Assembly: GCA_008711295.1 (NCBI GenBank)
Contig: VUYV01000004.1
Span: forward strand, 3,073,129 to 3,137,128
DNA length: 64,000 nucleotides
Direction: 5' to 3'
DNA from: Anarhynchus alexandrinus
Taxonomy: Eukaryota; Chordata; Aves; Charadriiformes; Charadriidae
This document shows positions 38,370 to 51,000 of this stretch, in pieces (positions within the stretch are counted from its first letter, which is position 1; each line of letters opens with the position of its first letter). Below the pieces are notes generated by a model that had not been told where the DNA came from, ran no database searches, and worked only from the letters and a program-made list of their open reading frames with translations. Both the position numbers and the translations under genes were made by a program.

Positions 38370-41362
38370 GTAAGTAATCAGTGATTAGACGGTAACCACA
38401 ATCTCCCCATCATTCAATGCTGCTTTTATGCCTTTCTGCTTTCTACATTAGAGATTTCCCCCAAAGCCCCCAGCACTTCAACTCCCTCTTCATAAAAAGC
38501 AAATAATCCTCTTTGCTTTCCCTCTCTGACCTCCTTGATTATTTGCTGTTCATGTCTAGGACAACTGCGAAGGGCCCCAAAAGGGCTAAAAAGTTGACGA
38601 AAGAAAAAAAAAAGATGACTGAGAGAGGCTATGAGAGAAATCCATGGGATGATCAGTGGTCTGGTGAAAGGGAGCAGAGACAGGAGATTCGTAGTCTCGC
38701 ATCCCAGAAGAAAAGGGGAAAATTATCAGATGGCAGGATTCAAAACAAACAGAAGATGTTTTTCCACATAATGTAGCTGAATCGTGAAATTCACTGCCAC
38801 AGAAAACAGGAATGTTTGCATGGATTGACCTCCATTGTAATGTAAAGAGCAATTAAATAAATTAATGGAAGAAAGAACTAGATCACACTTCTAGATCACA
38901 AACATGCCCAGTTAAACACCTTTGAAAGCAGCTTGCTTTGGTTTTATATCATTCCCATGGCATCTGCTATCAGCCACTGTTGGACACGGGGAAATGGATC
39001 AGAAAAATCTTTGGCCTTAGCCAGGGTGATTCTCTAGACAGAAACAGTACTCTATTTACTGTAATTGTAGTTTAAAAGCAGAATTAAAATTTCTTCCCAC
39101 AGTGTCATTCAGCTATTGTCCTGCTTTCAGGGACTCATTTTATAGATAGACTTGAAGAATTGTATTGGTTAATGGAATGGATTTTGGCATTAGTGGAAAA
39201 TATAAGCCCTCAATATCAAATATTAAATTATTCCTGATTAATTCTTTTATGGGCTTGGACTTGCAACTGATTTAATACTCCAGGATAATTACTTCTGTTA
39301 TAACTGTGTCTTTGATTTTTAATTAACCATACAAAGTTTCTCACTCAAATCTAATATTACCTTTGTTAACACTGTCAACTCTCTGTTTAGAGATTCTGTT
39401 CACATTAAACTCTGATGCTCAGACCTTAAAGTCTGCTTTTCCACAACTGTGTGAACAGATTCCATATAAGGCTTATTTATTCTACATAATTATCTACAAA
39501 ACCACTGTCTTCAGTGTCCTGAACGCCGCTGTCTGCCAAGTAACCCCATTCTCTTAGTGCTGCTGCTCTCACATCACCTCCTCTTACGCAGGTGGCTCAC
39601 CTGATACTAATTTGTTTGGTCATTTCAATAATTAGTCTCCCGATTTTCAGCTACTTCACTGAAACTACTGACATGGTTTAAGCTAGGACACGTACAGAGC
39701 TTCATCTTTTATTGGGGGCAAGGACTTAATCTCTCCTTCCTGACTAATGAAGATCTAGAATAGCTATCTCTACAATGCTTTATGATTACGCTGAGATAAT
39801 GAATTATACTGATACAATGATATGTATATGATGACTTTATTTTTGTTCCCTCTGGCCAGAGAGAAGTCTCTCCTGCAAGAGGCTTTATGATAAAAAATAC
39901 CAATTACCTATTGACTATGTCTCTTTGGGAGCAGATGAGTTTTTAACCAGGCTGGGTCCTGGCTGTACCAGCATCACACATTTGTTGCAAGACTCCTGGC
40001 CAAACCAAGCACAACATTTTCAAACTTGTGTGCCATTACTCACCTAAATCCATATTTACAGAGCTAATTAAGTGACTTTGTTCCATTAAAATTCAATACA
40101 AGTGAGCTGCCTGGGAATTGCGTGCTGAGCATTTTCAGTGATCAGGCTCGTTATAATTCAGAGTGTGGACATGAATTTAGGTGTCATACTTGAACCATTC
40201 ACATCAGAATTTGATCCTTGCTTTGAAAATGTCAGTTTTGCTACTTTAACTTCCTTGTAATCAGATTCACATTTGTCTATGGAGAGAGGATACTGACAGT
40301 ATTTACGAACTCCCTTGAAATGATTGTTTGGATAAAGAGTGAGACATAACATGTAAAATGCAAAGTGCCAGCATCACTTTGCAGACTATCACATCGCGAC
40401 AAATAGATGGAATTTTGCATTTTGAAAACCCACACCCTTTTTATGTTCCTGGGATCCCTTGAAGTCTCCTTTAGTTTATGCGTTTTCCTCCAGCCGCCAC
40501 TCAGCCTGACTGTAGCACCTCTGCCACCCATCGCTGTTATTTCTAGAGCCGCTTGCAGGGTGAACCCCAGCCCTCCTTTTATCTTGGCATCAAGCACACC
40601 CCACAGTGCTCTCAGTGACAACAGGACAGTAATGAGGATCTGATCTGAGTCTGGTATGATCATCTGCCTTTTGACAGCTTGTTTCACTACTGCAGCACGA
40701 CCAGGGTGGCTTCACACGAGAGGCACGCGTCACTCTCTCCAACACAGATGGGCCTGATAGCACCCGACACAGCTGCTCCGCCACAGGCTGCCATTCTTCC
40801 AGCCAGAAGCTAAACGGTCCCCGCAGAATCCCCAAAGCTGTCTTTCAAGGGTTTTCCATTTTTAGCATGTATACATACCTGTTTTGACTCTGAAAGATAC
40901 AACATCTCCTATTAATTAGTGTACAGCTTAGTGGAAATGGTTGGTAAAGCTACCTACAATCAAATTAAATGTTTTTTTTTAGCACCTAACATTTTTACAA
41001 AGGTTAGTCTTAGAGTATTGGGCACTCTCCTGGTTGACCTGCTAGCTAAACGCCAACTGTACAGAGCAAACCCACCCAACTGGCACCTCATCTTTTGTGT
41101 TCATTATATTCAGCTCTGCTTTATTTGGAAGGTTTTCCATACTAATTGTTAGGCCTTTCAGAGGACTGGGATTATACTGAGAGGTTTTTGCCTGAATTAC
41201 ATTAAATGGCATAGATTTTGATTTTAGGAAGGATGAATTCATATTTTTGTAATCGATGTCACGTGCTGGGATTTTTCAGTCTATTTTTCTGTTTATGACA
41301 CCACCTCTTTTACAGATGAGGTTCGGAACAATTTTAAGGAATAGGGCAGCAATTATCAAGTG

Positions 41363-41406
41363 TGTAACCAAAGGCAGAAGAGGTTGTAACCAAAGGCAGG
41401 AGAGGT
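41363..41406. repeat. 22-bp tandem duplication
   Basis: TGTAACCAAAGGCAGAAGAGGT is followed directly by the same 22 bases with one A-to-G change. No further copies follow. Confidence 0.88.
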
Positions 41407-44400
41407 GACCTAGACGCTGCTCTGAAAGGGCTGAAGAACAGTTCTGAAGTTTAACTAAGCTTCTGCATTTCCTGTGTTTAGCAAAAAGATCATAATTTTC
41501 TGTCCTTGTAGGGTATTAGGTAACTGTAATGCAATTCACTAACTACCGTGATGCGGTACATCTGAAAAAAAACCCCATGAAAAACTAAGTATGTGGGTGC
41601 TAGTGATAGTCAATTCTCACAATTGCTAAAGAATTTCTGAGAAGGCATAAATATCTGGCAGAATTTCTAGAGATTTTGAAGCTTTCAACTGCTTTTTCCA
41701 TTAGGATTCTCAAAGGAGTTCAACTGAGAATCAAAAGCTTTGCAGAAAAACATTAAAAAAATGAAAACACAAGAATGATGTGCTGCTGCTCTAACCCCAC
41801 TGGTTGGCACCTCAGTGAACTAAGATTGGGACCGTCAGGTCTCAAGCTGTGGCCTGATTCTGCCCAGTCACCGAGCTGCCTCTGCACCTGCCCGCATCCC
41901 AGAGAAAAGGATGCTACAACTTATTCCATGGTTAACAAAAACAAGAAAATGGAGCCTAAGAAAATAATTGTTGTGCTTGAAGAAATATGGAAATAGTCAT
42001 GAGCTGCTGCATTTAACAGACTTTTTGAAATGAAATTACTTGTATTCAAATATGTGCAAAACCGATGATCATTTTTTTGGTTTTGATCAGCTCAGCCTGT
42101 TCTTTGGGGAAATTAATTTGATGCTCTGGGTGTAAACATTCTTTCAAAATGCTTACCGTAAAGCAATGTTTTCCTCCTGCTCTCCTCAGCACCAGAGCAA
42201 TTTTCAAAGCATTCCCATTGATAACACAAACAAAACAGACACACCACTTCATCACGAGGGCCTGAAATTGCAATCAGCGAAGTAATACTTAAAATGCAAT
42301 TTAATCTATATTCACATCATCACCTGGTCTTCTCCAGGCCATATATGTGTGGGTGTGCAGAAACTTTAAGTAGGAACAGATACGTTTATGATTGCTAAAG
42401 ACTTCAAGTAGACATGCAGCAGGTTTAGACAAAAGGTGGTTTTTGCAAAGCTACCTGCCCAGACCAAAGCGAAAGCAAAGATCAGTGCAAAAAGCTCATT
42501 TACAATGAACCGATATAATCTATTTCTAATTAAGTCAGAGGGACAAAACATTTAAAGTCTACCAATACTGGTACCATCCTACCAGAACTTTGTATCAGAT
42601 CAAGGTGGAGTATAGTCACCGTCCTCTCAGAGAGTGCTGTTCAAAGAGGAGGGGATGTTCACATTGGAAATGGACATCTCTCAAAACTGGCCATGACGAA
42701 TGCTGGAGCTGAGCTTTGCTTCCCTGCAAGTGGAACGAATCTCATCAAATATTTCCATGTGCTGCAATGTGCAAAAGTGACAGTTATAGTTAAGCAGTGT
42801 CGCGCTAGAGGTTAGATGGGGCATCTTGTTCACGACTCCAGCCCCAGCACACTGTCAAGAATATTTCATCAGGTCCACGGCAGTTCACAGGACGAGGAGA
42901 TTAAAACCTCGTGGTTTGTGATTTAGACAAGAAGCCATGAATCTGATATCCCTGCTGGGAAAGAGACAAACATGAGGAAAGGGTGGATGGCAGTGAACAG
43001 GCAGAGCTGAAGCCTGGGAGCACCTTCTCCTGTAGAAGGTAGCAGGATCAGAGTTTTATGTTACTAGACTGTGAAATAGGAACACAACACACCTTCCTCG
43101 AGTAAGGCAAATGCTGGCTGTCACAGCCCTCTCCCTCCCCTGCTTCTCAGCCCCTGTCCTGACCATTTGGTCCTGCTAAGCCAGCAGAGCGTTAAGCACA
43201 TCTTATTGGGTTACTTTTCTGATGACTTAGCTGAAACGGCTCAGCTTCGGGTGTGATGAGTGCTGACCTCTAGACAGGATGCGATGGTACAGAGACTCCT
43301 GACCAAGATGGCCGGGGAGGCACTGAGTGGTTAAATCAGTTTAAGCTGCCTCAGAAGAGCAGCCTGCAGAGAAATCAGAAGAGACACCTGAGCATGGATA
43401 TGTCCACCGGAGTGCTCACCACCAGCTCAGCACATCTCCATCTCCACACTAGGTTCATGATTGCCCAGCCCTTGCCTTTGCTAGACCAGGGGTCTAAAGA
43501 GGCTGAAATAGGGCCCTTGCAGGGAAATGGGGCCAGGCCACGGCCTGTCCATCTTTGATCCTCAGAAAAGACGACAGAGAGTGGAATTTGAACTTCTGCC
43601 TTTCCCATGTATCACAGGAGGACTTCATTTCCTTCCTAGCTGGTCTCTGATGTCCAGAATTATCAATATCAACATCCTCATTCATCTTCCTTCATTTTCC
43701 TTCAATTCCTTCTGTAATTGCTTGGGGATATTAAGTGCTGCCAACATCACGGTCATTATTAAACCTAGGCAAAACGTGCATCGGAAGACCACAAATCTTA
43801 ATTCTTGCCTTGTTACCATAGTTACACCTGACTAAGAGGTGACACCTGAACTCTGCCTTCAAGCTCTAAGTAAATGATGACTGACGAAGAACTAAAGAAT
43901 CTCAGAAAATGAAATGACAGCATTTGAAGAAGAAAAGGGCAAGCACGCTCATGGTAAAAACTTAAAAATTTAAGGTCACACTATCAATTTCTATAAACAC
44001 ATTGTCATCACCCTGCCTATTCAGATAGGATGAGATTCTCGCCAGCTCTTGATCATAGTATCATGATACTGTGTAATTGCATAATAAGAAGTTCTGCCTT
44101 TGATCACAAGGAGCACAGCTATTACAGGCAATATATACATTGCACTTCTACTAGTCTTGTTCTGATTTCTTCCTGTGAAATGAACAGTTCTGAAATACAC
44201 ATCTCAAGTCAGGTTACTTTTCCACTGTCACAAAATAAGCAGAAAATATACATGAATTGATTTTAAATCTGACAGAATGATTAATACCGGTACTGACATC
44301 CCCAGATTTCCCCATCTGTCAAAATATTAGAGCAATTCCTATAATACCACAGATGTGTAACTCCTGGGATTGAACATAAAGTTACTGCTAAAAGTCACTT

Positions 44401-44570
44401 GAAAACTTAAGAGAGAGTAGATTCACTATCTGACGGTATAAACTATTGTTACTTTCTTTGACAATAATTTTAAAGTCCTGGCATTTTGGTATTTAGTCTT
44501 TAAACACATGTTATTATTTTAACATGTTTTAAAGGAAGGTCTTATTTGCCTGAAAGCTGAGCTCTTTAAG

Positions 44571-44700
44571 AATCACAGAATAATAGGGGTTGGAAGGGAC
44601 CTTCAGAAATCACCTTAGTCCAATCCCCTGCCAAAGCAGGTTCACCTAGAGCAGGTTGGACAGGAACACATCCAGGTGGGTTTTGAATATCTCCAGAAAT
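44571..44700 (-). mobile_element. CR1 LINE 3'-end fragment, minus strand
   Basis: The segment starts with AATCACAGAATAATAG, the reverse complement of the short ATTCT-type tail repeat that ends avian CR1 elements. It continues with GGGGTTGGAAGGGACCTTC, then the typical 'AGTCCAATCCCCTGCCAAAG' run, 'CAGGTTCACCTAGAGCAGG' and 'GGTGGGTTTTGAATATCTCC'. This is the 3' untranslated end of an avian CR1 inserted in reverse orientation and truncated at about 130 bp. It looks relatively little diverged, so it is one of the younger CR1 pieces here. Confidence 0.88.
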
Positions 44701-46020
44701 ATTGGAACAAAGGCAGGAGGGAAGAAAAAGTTACTTCATGCTTTGCTGGTCTTGTTTGACGGCTACAGTTGGAGAAAACCTGCAGACTCTCAAACCAGCA
44801 GACTGTGCCCGGAGATGTGCTCGGCTCACTGTGTTTCTATCCCAGATGCTGCTCTGAGCGCTAAAAAAGCGACAGCCCTCATATGTGCTTTCTCACCTTT
44901 GTACGTTCAGAGTACTGTTTTGAAGTTAAGAGTCCCAGTATGGGCTTTCTGAACTTGTAGAGAAGGATTTTCAGAGCTCCCCATTTTGGGGAAGATAGCA
45001 GTAAAAAAGTTTTCCCTGATGCACCTGAAAATTCATTAATTCCACAAGAAATACAGGCCCAATTCTGAAACTAATTTCCCAAGTGATAAAACACACTAAG
45101 GGTGCTTTTCTTCATGTGTATAGCCTTCTGCCTCTGCTAAGGTAAGAGATCTAAAACTTCAGATTAATGAGTAGAGCTTGCCTTACAAATCCACGGGTCT
45201 TAAAGCCTATCTCCAGAAGTTATACAAAGGTATTCATCCTCTTGATTTTCATTAAAATGGCACTAAACCCCAAGGGATGTGTTTTAGTGACAAAACACAT
45301 AATGTCTGTGTTGTGAAATTTTACAGTTGGTGGAGTAGGGTGCTGAGGTTGGCAAAGAATTTTCTTCCCCTACGTTACACAGTTGAATTAAATGAGTATT
45401 ATCTAAAGCATGCCAGAAACGAGGATTTAGATTAGTCTGAGCACAACCACTGTCTGTCACTCAGTCTCCGCTCTCTTTTTAGGTGTGACATATGTTACTT
45501 CTCTATTGTCATAGAGTGCTTCAAGCTAGACAAGACCTGAATTTCTAAAAAGAAAAGGAAAGAAACTTCCTTATGTATATATAAGGTATACAACATATAT
45601 GTTATTTAAAATTTATTCCTAGCATGGAAAAGATGACCAGCCTCTGAAAGAAAGGCTTAAAAAGTGACTGTCCAGAAGAGGGACACTGCTGGCTTATCTG
45701 TGTTTGAAGGACAGCTCCCCCTCCTTTTTTTTTTAACTAAAGCTAAACAAAAACAAAGCATATATCAGAAAAGTATGTATCCTTTCACCTAATGTTACCC
45801 CTTCCTTTTGACATTCCCAACTGATTTGTCTCCTGTCTTTTCCCCGCAAAAACCAACCAGTCTCCTGGGTTTCTGACGTCCATCTCAGTCTCTCACACTT
45901 CAGTATATTAACATGCAAAAAGATGAGTAGGAGGAACTTACTCAAGTCCCAGACAAATTAGTCTGGTAGACATGTGACCCTAGTAATTTCAGAGGAGGTC
46001 TCTTTGTATACTGGAGGAGG

Positions 46021-46532
46021 TGTGATGGTTTAATCCCAGCCGGAAACCAGAACCATGCAGCCACTGCTTGGTCACCTCCTCCTCCCCTTCCCCTGCCAGG
46101 AGGATGGGGAGAAGAAGGGGGGCAAAAAGGAGAGGAAAGGCAGAAAAAAAACCCTCACAGACTGAGATAAAGACGGTTTAACAGAAACAATAACAGAAAA
46201 GGAAAAATAACAATAATTATAAAAATAATAATAATGACACGGGTCAGTCTCACCGCCTAGTGAATTGGACACTGTCCTGAGCAGTGATTGCGGAGTGCAG
46301 AGTCCCGCCGCCCGGCTAACCCCCATTTATACACTGAGCGTGACGGCTGTGGTATGGAATATCTCACTGGCCATTCCACCCTTCTGTCTATGCTTCTATG
46401 GGAAGCTGAAAAAAGTCCTTGAATAGTGTAAACATCACTTAGCAATAACTAAAACCAATAGGTATTATTGACATTCCTTTCACAGCAATCACTAGAAAGA
46501 AAATTAACTCTTTCCCAGCTGAAACCAGGACA
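46021..46532. mobile_element. Solo LTR-like element with probable target-site duplication
   Basis: It starts TGTGATGGTTTAATCCCAGC, has GAGATAAAGACGGTTTAAC, an A/AAT-rich stretch, GTGGTATGGAATATC and AGCAATAACTAAAACC, and ends AACTCTTTCCCAGCTGAAAC CAGGACA. These are the recurring landmarks of a neoavian LTR family whose termini are TG...CA. Just outside the ends are AGGAGG (46015-46020) and AGGCGG (46533-46538), a probable 6-bp target duplication with one mismatch; 6 bp would suit a class II (ERVK-like) integration. No internal viral genes remain. Confidence 0.82.
46140..46236. repeat. A-rich / AAT-rich low-complexity tract inside the LTR
   Basis: Repeated AAC, AAT and AAAA motifs (for example AAAATAATAATAATGA) form the variable A-rich zone typical of this LTR family. 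Confidence 0.7.
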
Positions 46533-49500
46533 AGGCGGTTAGATCTGAATCCTAGACGGTTTGTATTCTGCAGATTCACATTCCATTATAGGGCAGGTCT
46601 TTTACAACATGCCTTACAGGGCAGACATGGATGCAACGAATCTGAAAAGCCAAACTGTCAATCTAGACCCAGGGTGTTCATTTTGTTTTGATAGCTTTCA
46701 AGGACATTTACTATAAATCTGTGAAAAGAGAGCTACTTACAGGTCTGGGATTTATAGAAAGTGCTGCGTATTTGTGCTCTTTCTTTTGTCAATAGCATTA
46801 AGATTTGCAGTTTGCACTGAATTATCCAATGACCTAAATCCTAGCAAGCTATCAAAATCTGTTTCCTAGATAAAGTCATGCTAGAGTTTGATACATTTAT
46901 CAGTGCCAGACACACAGCAGTGCTTACAAGCACGGCTATTTCTCAAGTCTTCTTCAACAGCAGACAAAAGGGAGGTACAAATGAATTGCAACCTATTCAC
47001 TCCAATGGTTTAAAATAATTATCAACCATTGGAAACACAATAACACAATTCCTGCCTCCTGATTTCACGCAAACTCCAGAGTATAATGAGGCACTGTTTA
47101 TTTACCTAACGTAAAGCATCCAAGTCTTATGCTGACAACTCCAGAATGATTTATTGTTCTTCCATTATGCTAAATACTTGGGATAGATCATGCCTCATTA
47201 TACAAAATATAATCCATTGCCATTCAGCTTAATAAGACTTGATATGGGAGAGGCAGGGGGTTTGCTAATTGTCAGTATAGCTTCATGGTGACATATTCTT
47301 TCAGCGTCAGGGCTCAGATATCTGACGTGGGAAACTTTTCTGTCTTCACTTCTCTCCAACATCAGAAGAATCTTGCTGAAACCCCAGGAAGTCAAGCGGG
47401 AGTTGGAATCAGTGCATGAATTTTTAAATTTATACAGCTCCTTTCTAACCCAAAGTGCTCTGTAGATGGTAGTCCTGATCTCACAAGACGTTTTCAGGAA
47501 AAACTCCTACCAGTCATGTCTTGCTGGGTAGGCTGCCTTGCCAGAATACGGACAAGAGTATTGTGAATACAAATGGATCAACTGGGCATAGAATTTTTTT
47601 ATCCACTACAATTGCAATGTATTCTGGGATAAACTTTGCTTTCAGGTATTTCCTAAACGGGCAGAGGAAAGTGCGTGAGGGTCCCTACAACAACCAACAA
47701 ATTTGCTACCAAACTATAGATCTCCTACACTGAAAACTACAGCCATGTTGGAGAACACCAGCACCAACAGATTTATATCATGTATAGGTCAGGCTCAGAA
47801 GGTGGCATCTACTCCACGTTCACCAGTAGATCTTGGCTGACCTTGTAATGATGGCAAGGGAGAATAAGGTGTCATTTCCTGAACCTCCAGTATTCAATCT
47901 CTTTAAATTCAACAAGAGCTTGAATCCTGTCTCGGACAGCCTACTTTGTCCCAGCACCTAAACTTCCCTCATGCCTAGAGCAGTGTCTTCCTCTGATACC
48001 CAACCGCTCTCCCACAGTCTGTCCTCAACATTCAACAGTAAAGACACCTCGGTGGGGTGACAGATCATGGCTTTGGATAGCAAGAAAGGCACCAGCTTTA
48101 GAGCTCAGTTTGGAGCTATGGAAGCAAAGAAACAGAAAAGGCTCCAGCATGCATGAAAAGGGGGAAAACAAAATGAGAAAGACATCCCTGTAGTGATATT
48201 AAGAGGCTCCTCATATATTTTTTTCCTTCTGGCCAAATGCAATCTGTATTATAAAAGGCTCCCACCATCTGAGGCCCTGGGAACGTCCATCTGGTAGCAA
48301 TGCAGACACTGCTGAGCAGACAGAGCACTATCAAAGCCTTCAGCAGATATAGCCTATTAAAGCAAAGCCACCAAAATTCCACTCAGACTTCCTGAGACAC
48401 CAGACCGAAGGCTGCAGGGTACTTTGGGATTTATGGGGAGAACCTAAGGCTTTCAGAGAGGTCAAAGAGCAAAGCTTCAAGTCATAAAAATATCCATCTC
48501 TCATTCACCTCAGGGAAGGACTGTCACCCAGGCAGAGGAAATAGAGGAAAAGGAAGAGATTTCATTGAAAAAAATCCTACACCGAAAATTGAAGTTTTTT
48601 AAGTGTCTGTGCGAGATTCTGAGCAGCATTTGGAGCTTTCTAAACTCTAAAGTCTGCCTTAAGCTAGGTTTATGTTGTATAAACATTTGCTTTCAAATTC
48701 ATTATTATTATGAAAGATACAACATGTACATAATAAATGATTGTGATATTAAAGCACATTTTACAGCATCATCTTGAGTGCTGTTTCCTTTAATGCTCTA
48801 CTTACATGACACAGAGGGATTTGCTCTGAAACTGCATTAGGATGGAGAGAATTCAATAGTACAGCCCATAACATTTTTTTTTCCTTATCTCTGAACAATT
48901 CCTAATAGCTAAAATTCTGTGAAGAATATAACTTCAGTTCTCAAATACAGAGATGTCAATGTTGGCTTGCTACTTGGTGAAAAGGTGTTTCGAACTGGAG
49001 GGAATCTGGTACTGGAGGGAAGCTCCTGGCTGTACTTTTATTCCCGGGGCCTTTGCCTCATGCCTGAAATAGTTCACTTACAGAGCCAAAGCAGAAGGAC
49101 AGGTTAAGAAGTGGGCAAAAAGGTACTGATAGTAGAGGATGTCTATATAGTGGGAAAGAAATGAATAAATTGGAGCCTGGCCAGAATGATCCTTTGGATC
49201 CAAGATTTCGCCACCTCTGCTTTGTACATTGAGGGCGGCAGGAGCTGGGGCTGGCTGAATTCCCTGCTAAGGGCTCTACTGCCCTTCTCAGACACCGCCG
49301 GGGTGGGGCTGCTGTGAGCTACTGAATCTACCCATTGCCATTTTAGCTGTGATCCCTGTAGCAGCTTATTTAGCACAGATCCAAAATAGGGCTCATTCTG
49401 CACCGTTTGTTTAGCAGTCTTATAAACCATAATTAGTTAAACTTCTGAGTGCTCCTGGGATGGAATAAACATTATGGTTTCCATCAGTACTGGTCACATT

Positions 49501-50790
49501 TTCCTCTCGAATCAAGAGAAAATCTTTAGGAAGGACATTGGAGTTAGAGGGAAGAAACCTTCCAGCTCAGGTGAATGCAGACTTCAAACTGTATTCCAGT
49601 GGATACCTCATGGCTCTGGGTCCCAGGTCGTGCAGGAATTATGAACTATGTTTTATATTCAAGCTGAAGTGTAAATGAGATGTCTAAAACCACTGTGGCC
49701 TGTATGTTTACGGGAAAGAAAGAAGGAAGGAAGGAACTGAGGGTGAGATTTTCAGACACTTGACTGGTGCCTCAGTGATTATGGTGATCCATATCTAACC
49801 AATACTGCATCCCACTGCAAAGTGGGACGAAAAGAGTAGTCCCAAAGCTGACATAAAACTAGTCTGAGACACTACATTGCCCTCTTAACAGATTATTTTC
49901 AAGCTCCAGCTTGAAGGGCCGTTTCAGAATAATTCAGCTTCTTGAAAGTACCAAGCAGAATTTTGGTGTCCAAAGATATTGAATTTCTTTTGATTGTTAC
50001 TGTCCTCTTTTTTAAAGAGCAAAATAGAATGTAAATTTCTAGGAACACAATTATGAAATTATGTAGCATGCCCATAATGTACAATAATAATAGACAACAT
50101 CAGATAACAGAAAGCCTGAATAGTCCATACACACTTTATAGCGAATGTGGTTTGGATCTTAGTTAGTACATGCTGTTACAGACTCCTTGATCTCCCCTGC
50201 TCCTCCCCATAGTTAATCTACCTCTGATTGCTGTAATGGTCCCTATAGACAGCCAAATTGTTTTGGTTAACTTGCAGCATGTACTTTATTTTTTTCATTT
50301 GTGACTGTTTCAATTAGCGATGTCATCTATTTCTGAAAGCGTTTTACTTTTAAATAATTAGGACTTACCCAAGAGGTTAGCGCAAAAAAGTATTTGAAAT
50401 GCTAATCCAGCATCTCGGTCAAAACTGTTCAATCAAATTTAAATCCTGTTGTTTCTTAAATATATCATAAAATACGATAGTGTCCACAGCATACTGCTAA
50501 CCTCTGTGCAATACAAAGAAAGAGGCCAATGTATTACATGTGATGGTTATTAAATTGAAACGCTGACAGACCCTTAAATATGCTGAGACTGGGCACAAGC
50601 GATTTAATGAGAGCAATAATGGGCAGGTGGGCTGAGCATTCCTGCTGAGATTAGATCCTGAGCAGCAAACGTGTCTTTTGAAACTGTTTTTTAACACAAT
50701 CTGTACACAGGACCAGGCTGCGCATTACAGAAGAAAGTGTCTTTTCATGTTAACTTTATCAGCCAAGCCTCCTACAACCTTGTTACTAAC

Positions 50791-50804
50791 ATATATATAT
50801 ATAT
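50791..50804. repeat. (AT)7 microsatellite
   Basis: Seven uninterrupted AT units followed by TTTAATG. Confidence 0.85.
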
Positions 50805-50963
50805 TTAATGCCATAATGATTGGGGCTTTTTTTGAAACATATTTCTTTTTCTAACTACATTCAAATTCAGAAAAGAGGAAGAAATCCATTGCTTTGGTGC
50901 AAACTGTGTCTTATCTCTGGAGTTACATGCTTTTGCTATTTTTCTTCATAGATTTCATACATT

Positions 50964-51000
50964 TGGGCCTAATTCAGTAAAACACATGCCCAGCCTAAAC
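50964..51000. repeat. Remnant of a sauropsid palindromic (MITE-like) repeat
   Basis: GGGCCTAATTCAGTAAAACA followed by CATGCCCAGCCTAAAC resembles the outer arm of the related palindromic repeat whose ends read 'gggcccaattcagcaaagcac'. Only one arm survives. Confidence 0.45.

Noticed and set aside
41290..41345. TTTTACAGATGAGG-type match to a MIR fragment
   Set aside because: Only one short block matches and the rest does not follow, so it is not counted as a repeat.
42144..42273. Minus-strand donor-like site inside an open frame
   Set aside because: The frame continues through the donor and the upstream translation is not protein-like; probably a cryptic site.
45121..45139. 18-bp micro-exon-like segment between GTATAG and AAG|GTAAGAG
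   Set aside because: Too short to support without transcript data; such matches are expected by chance.
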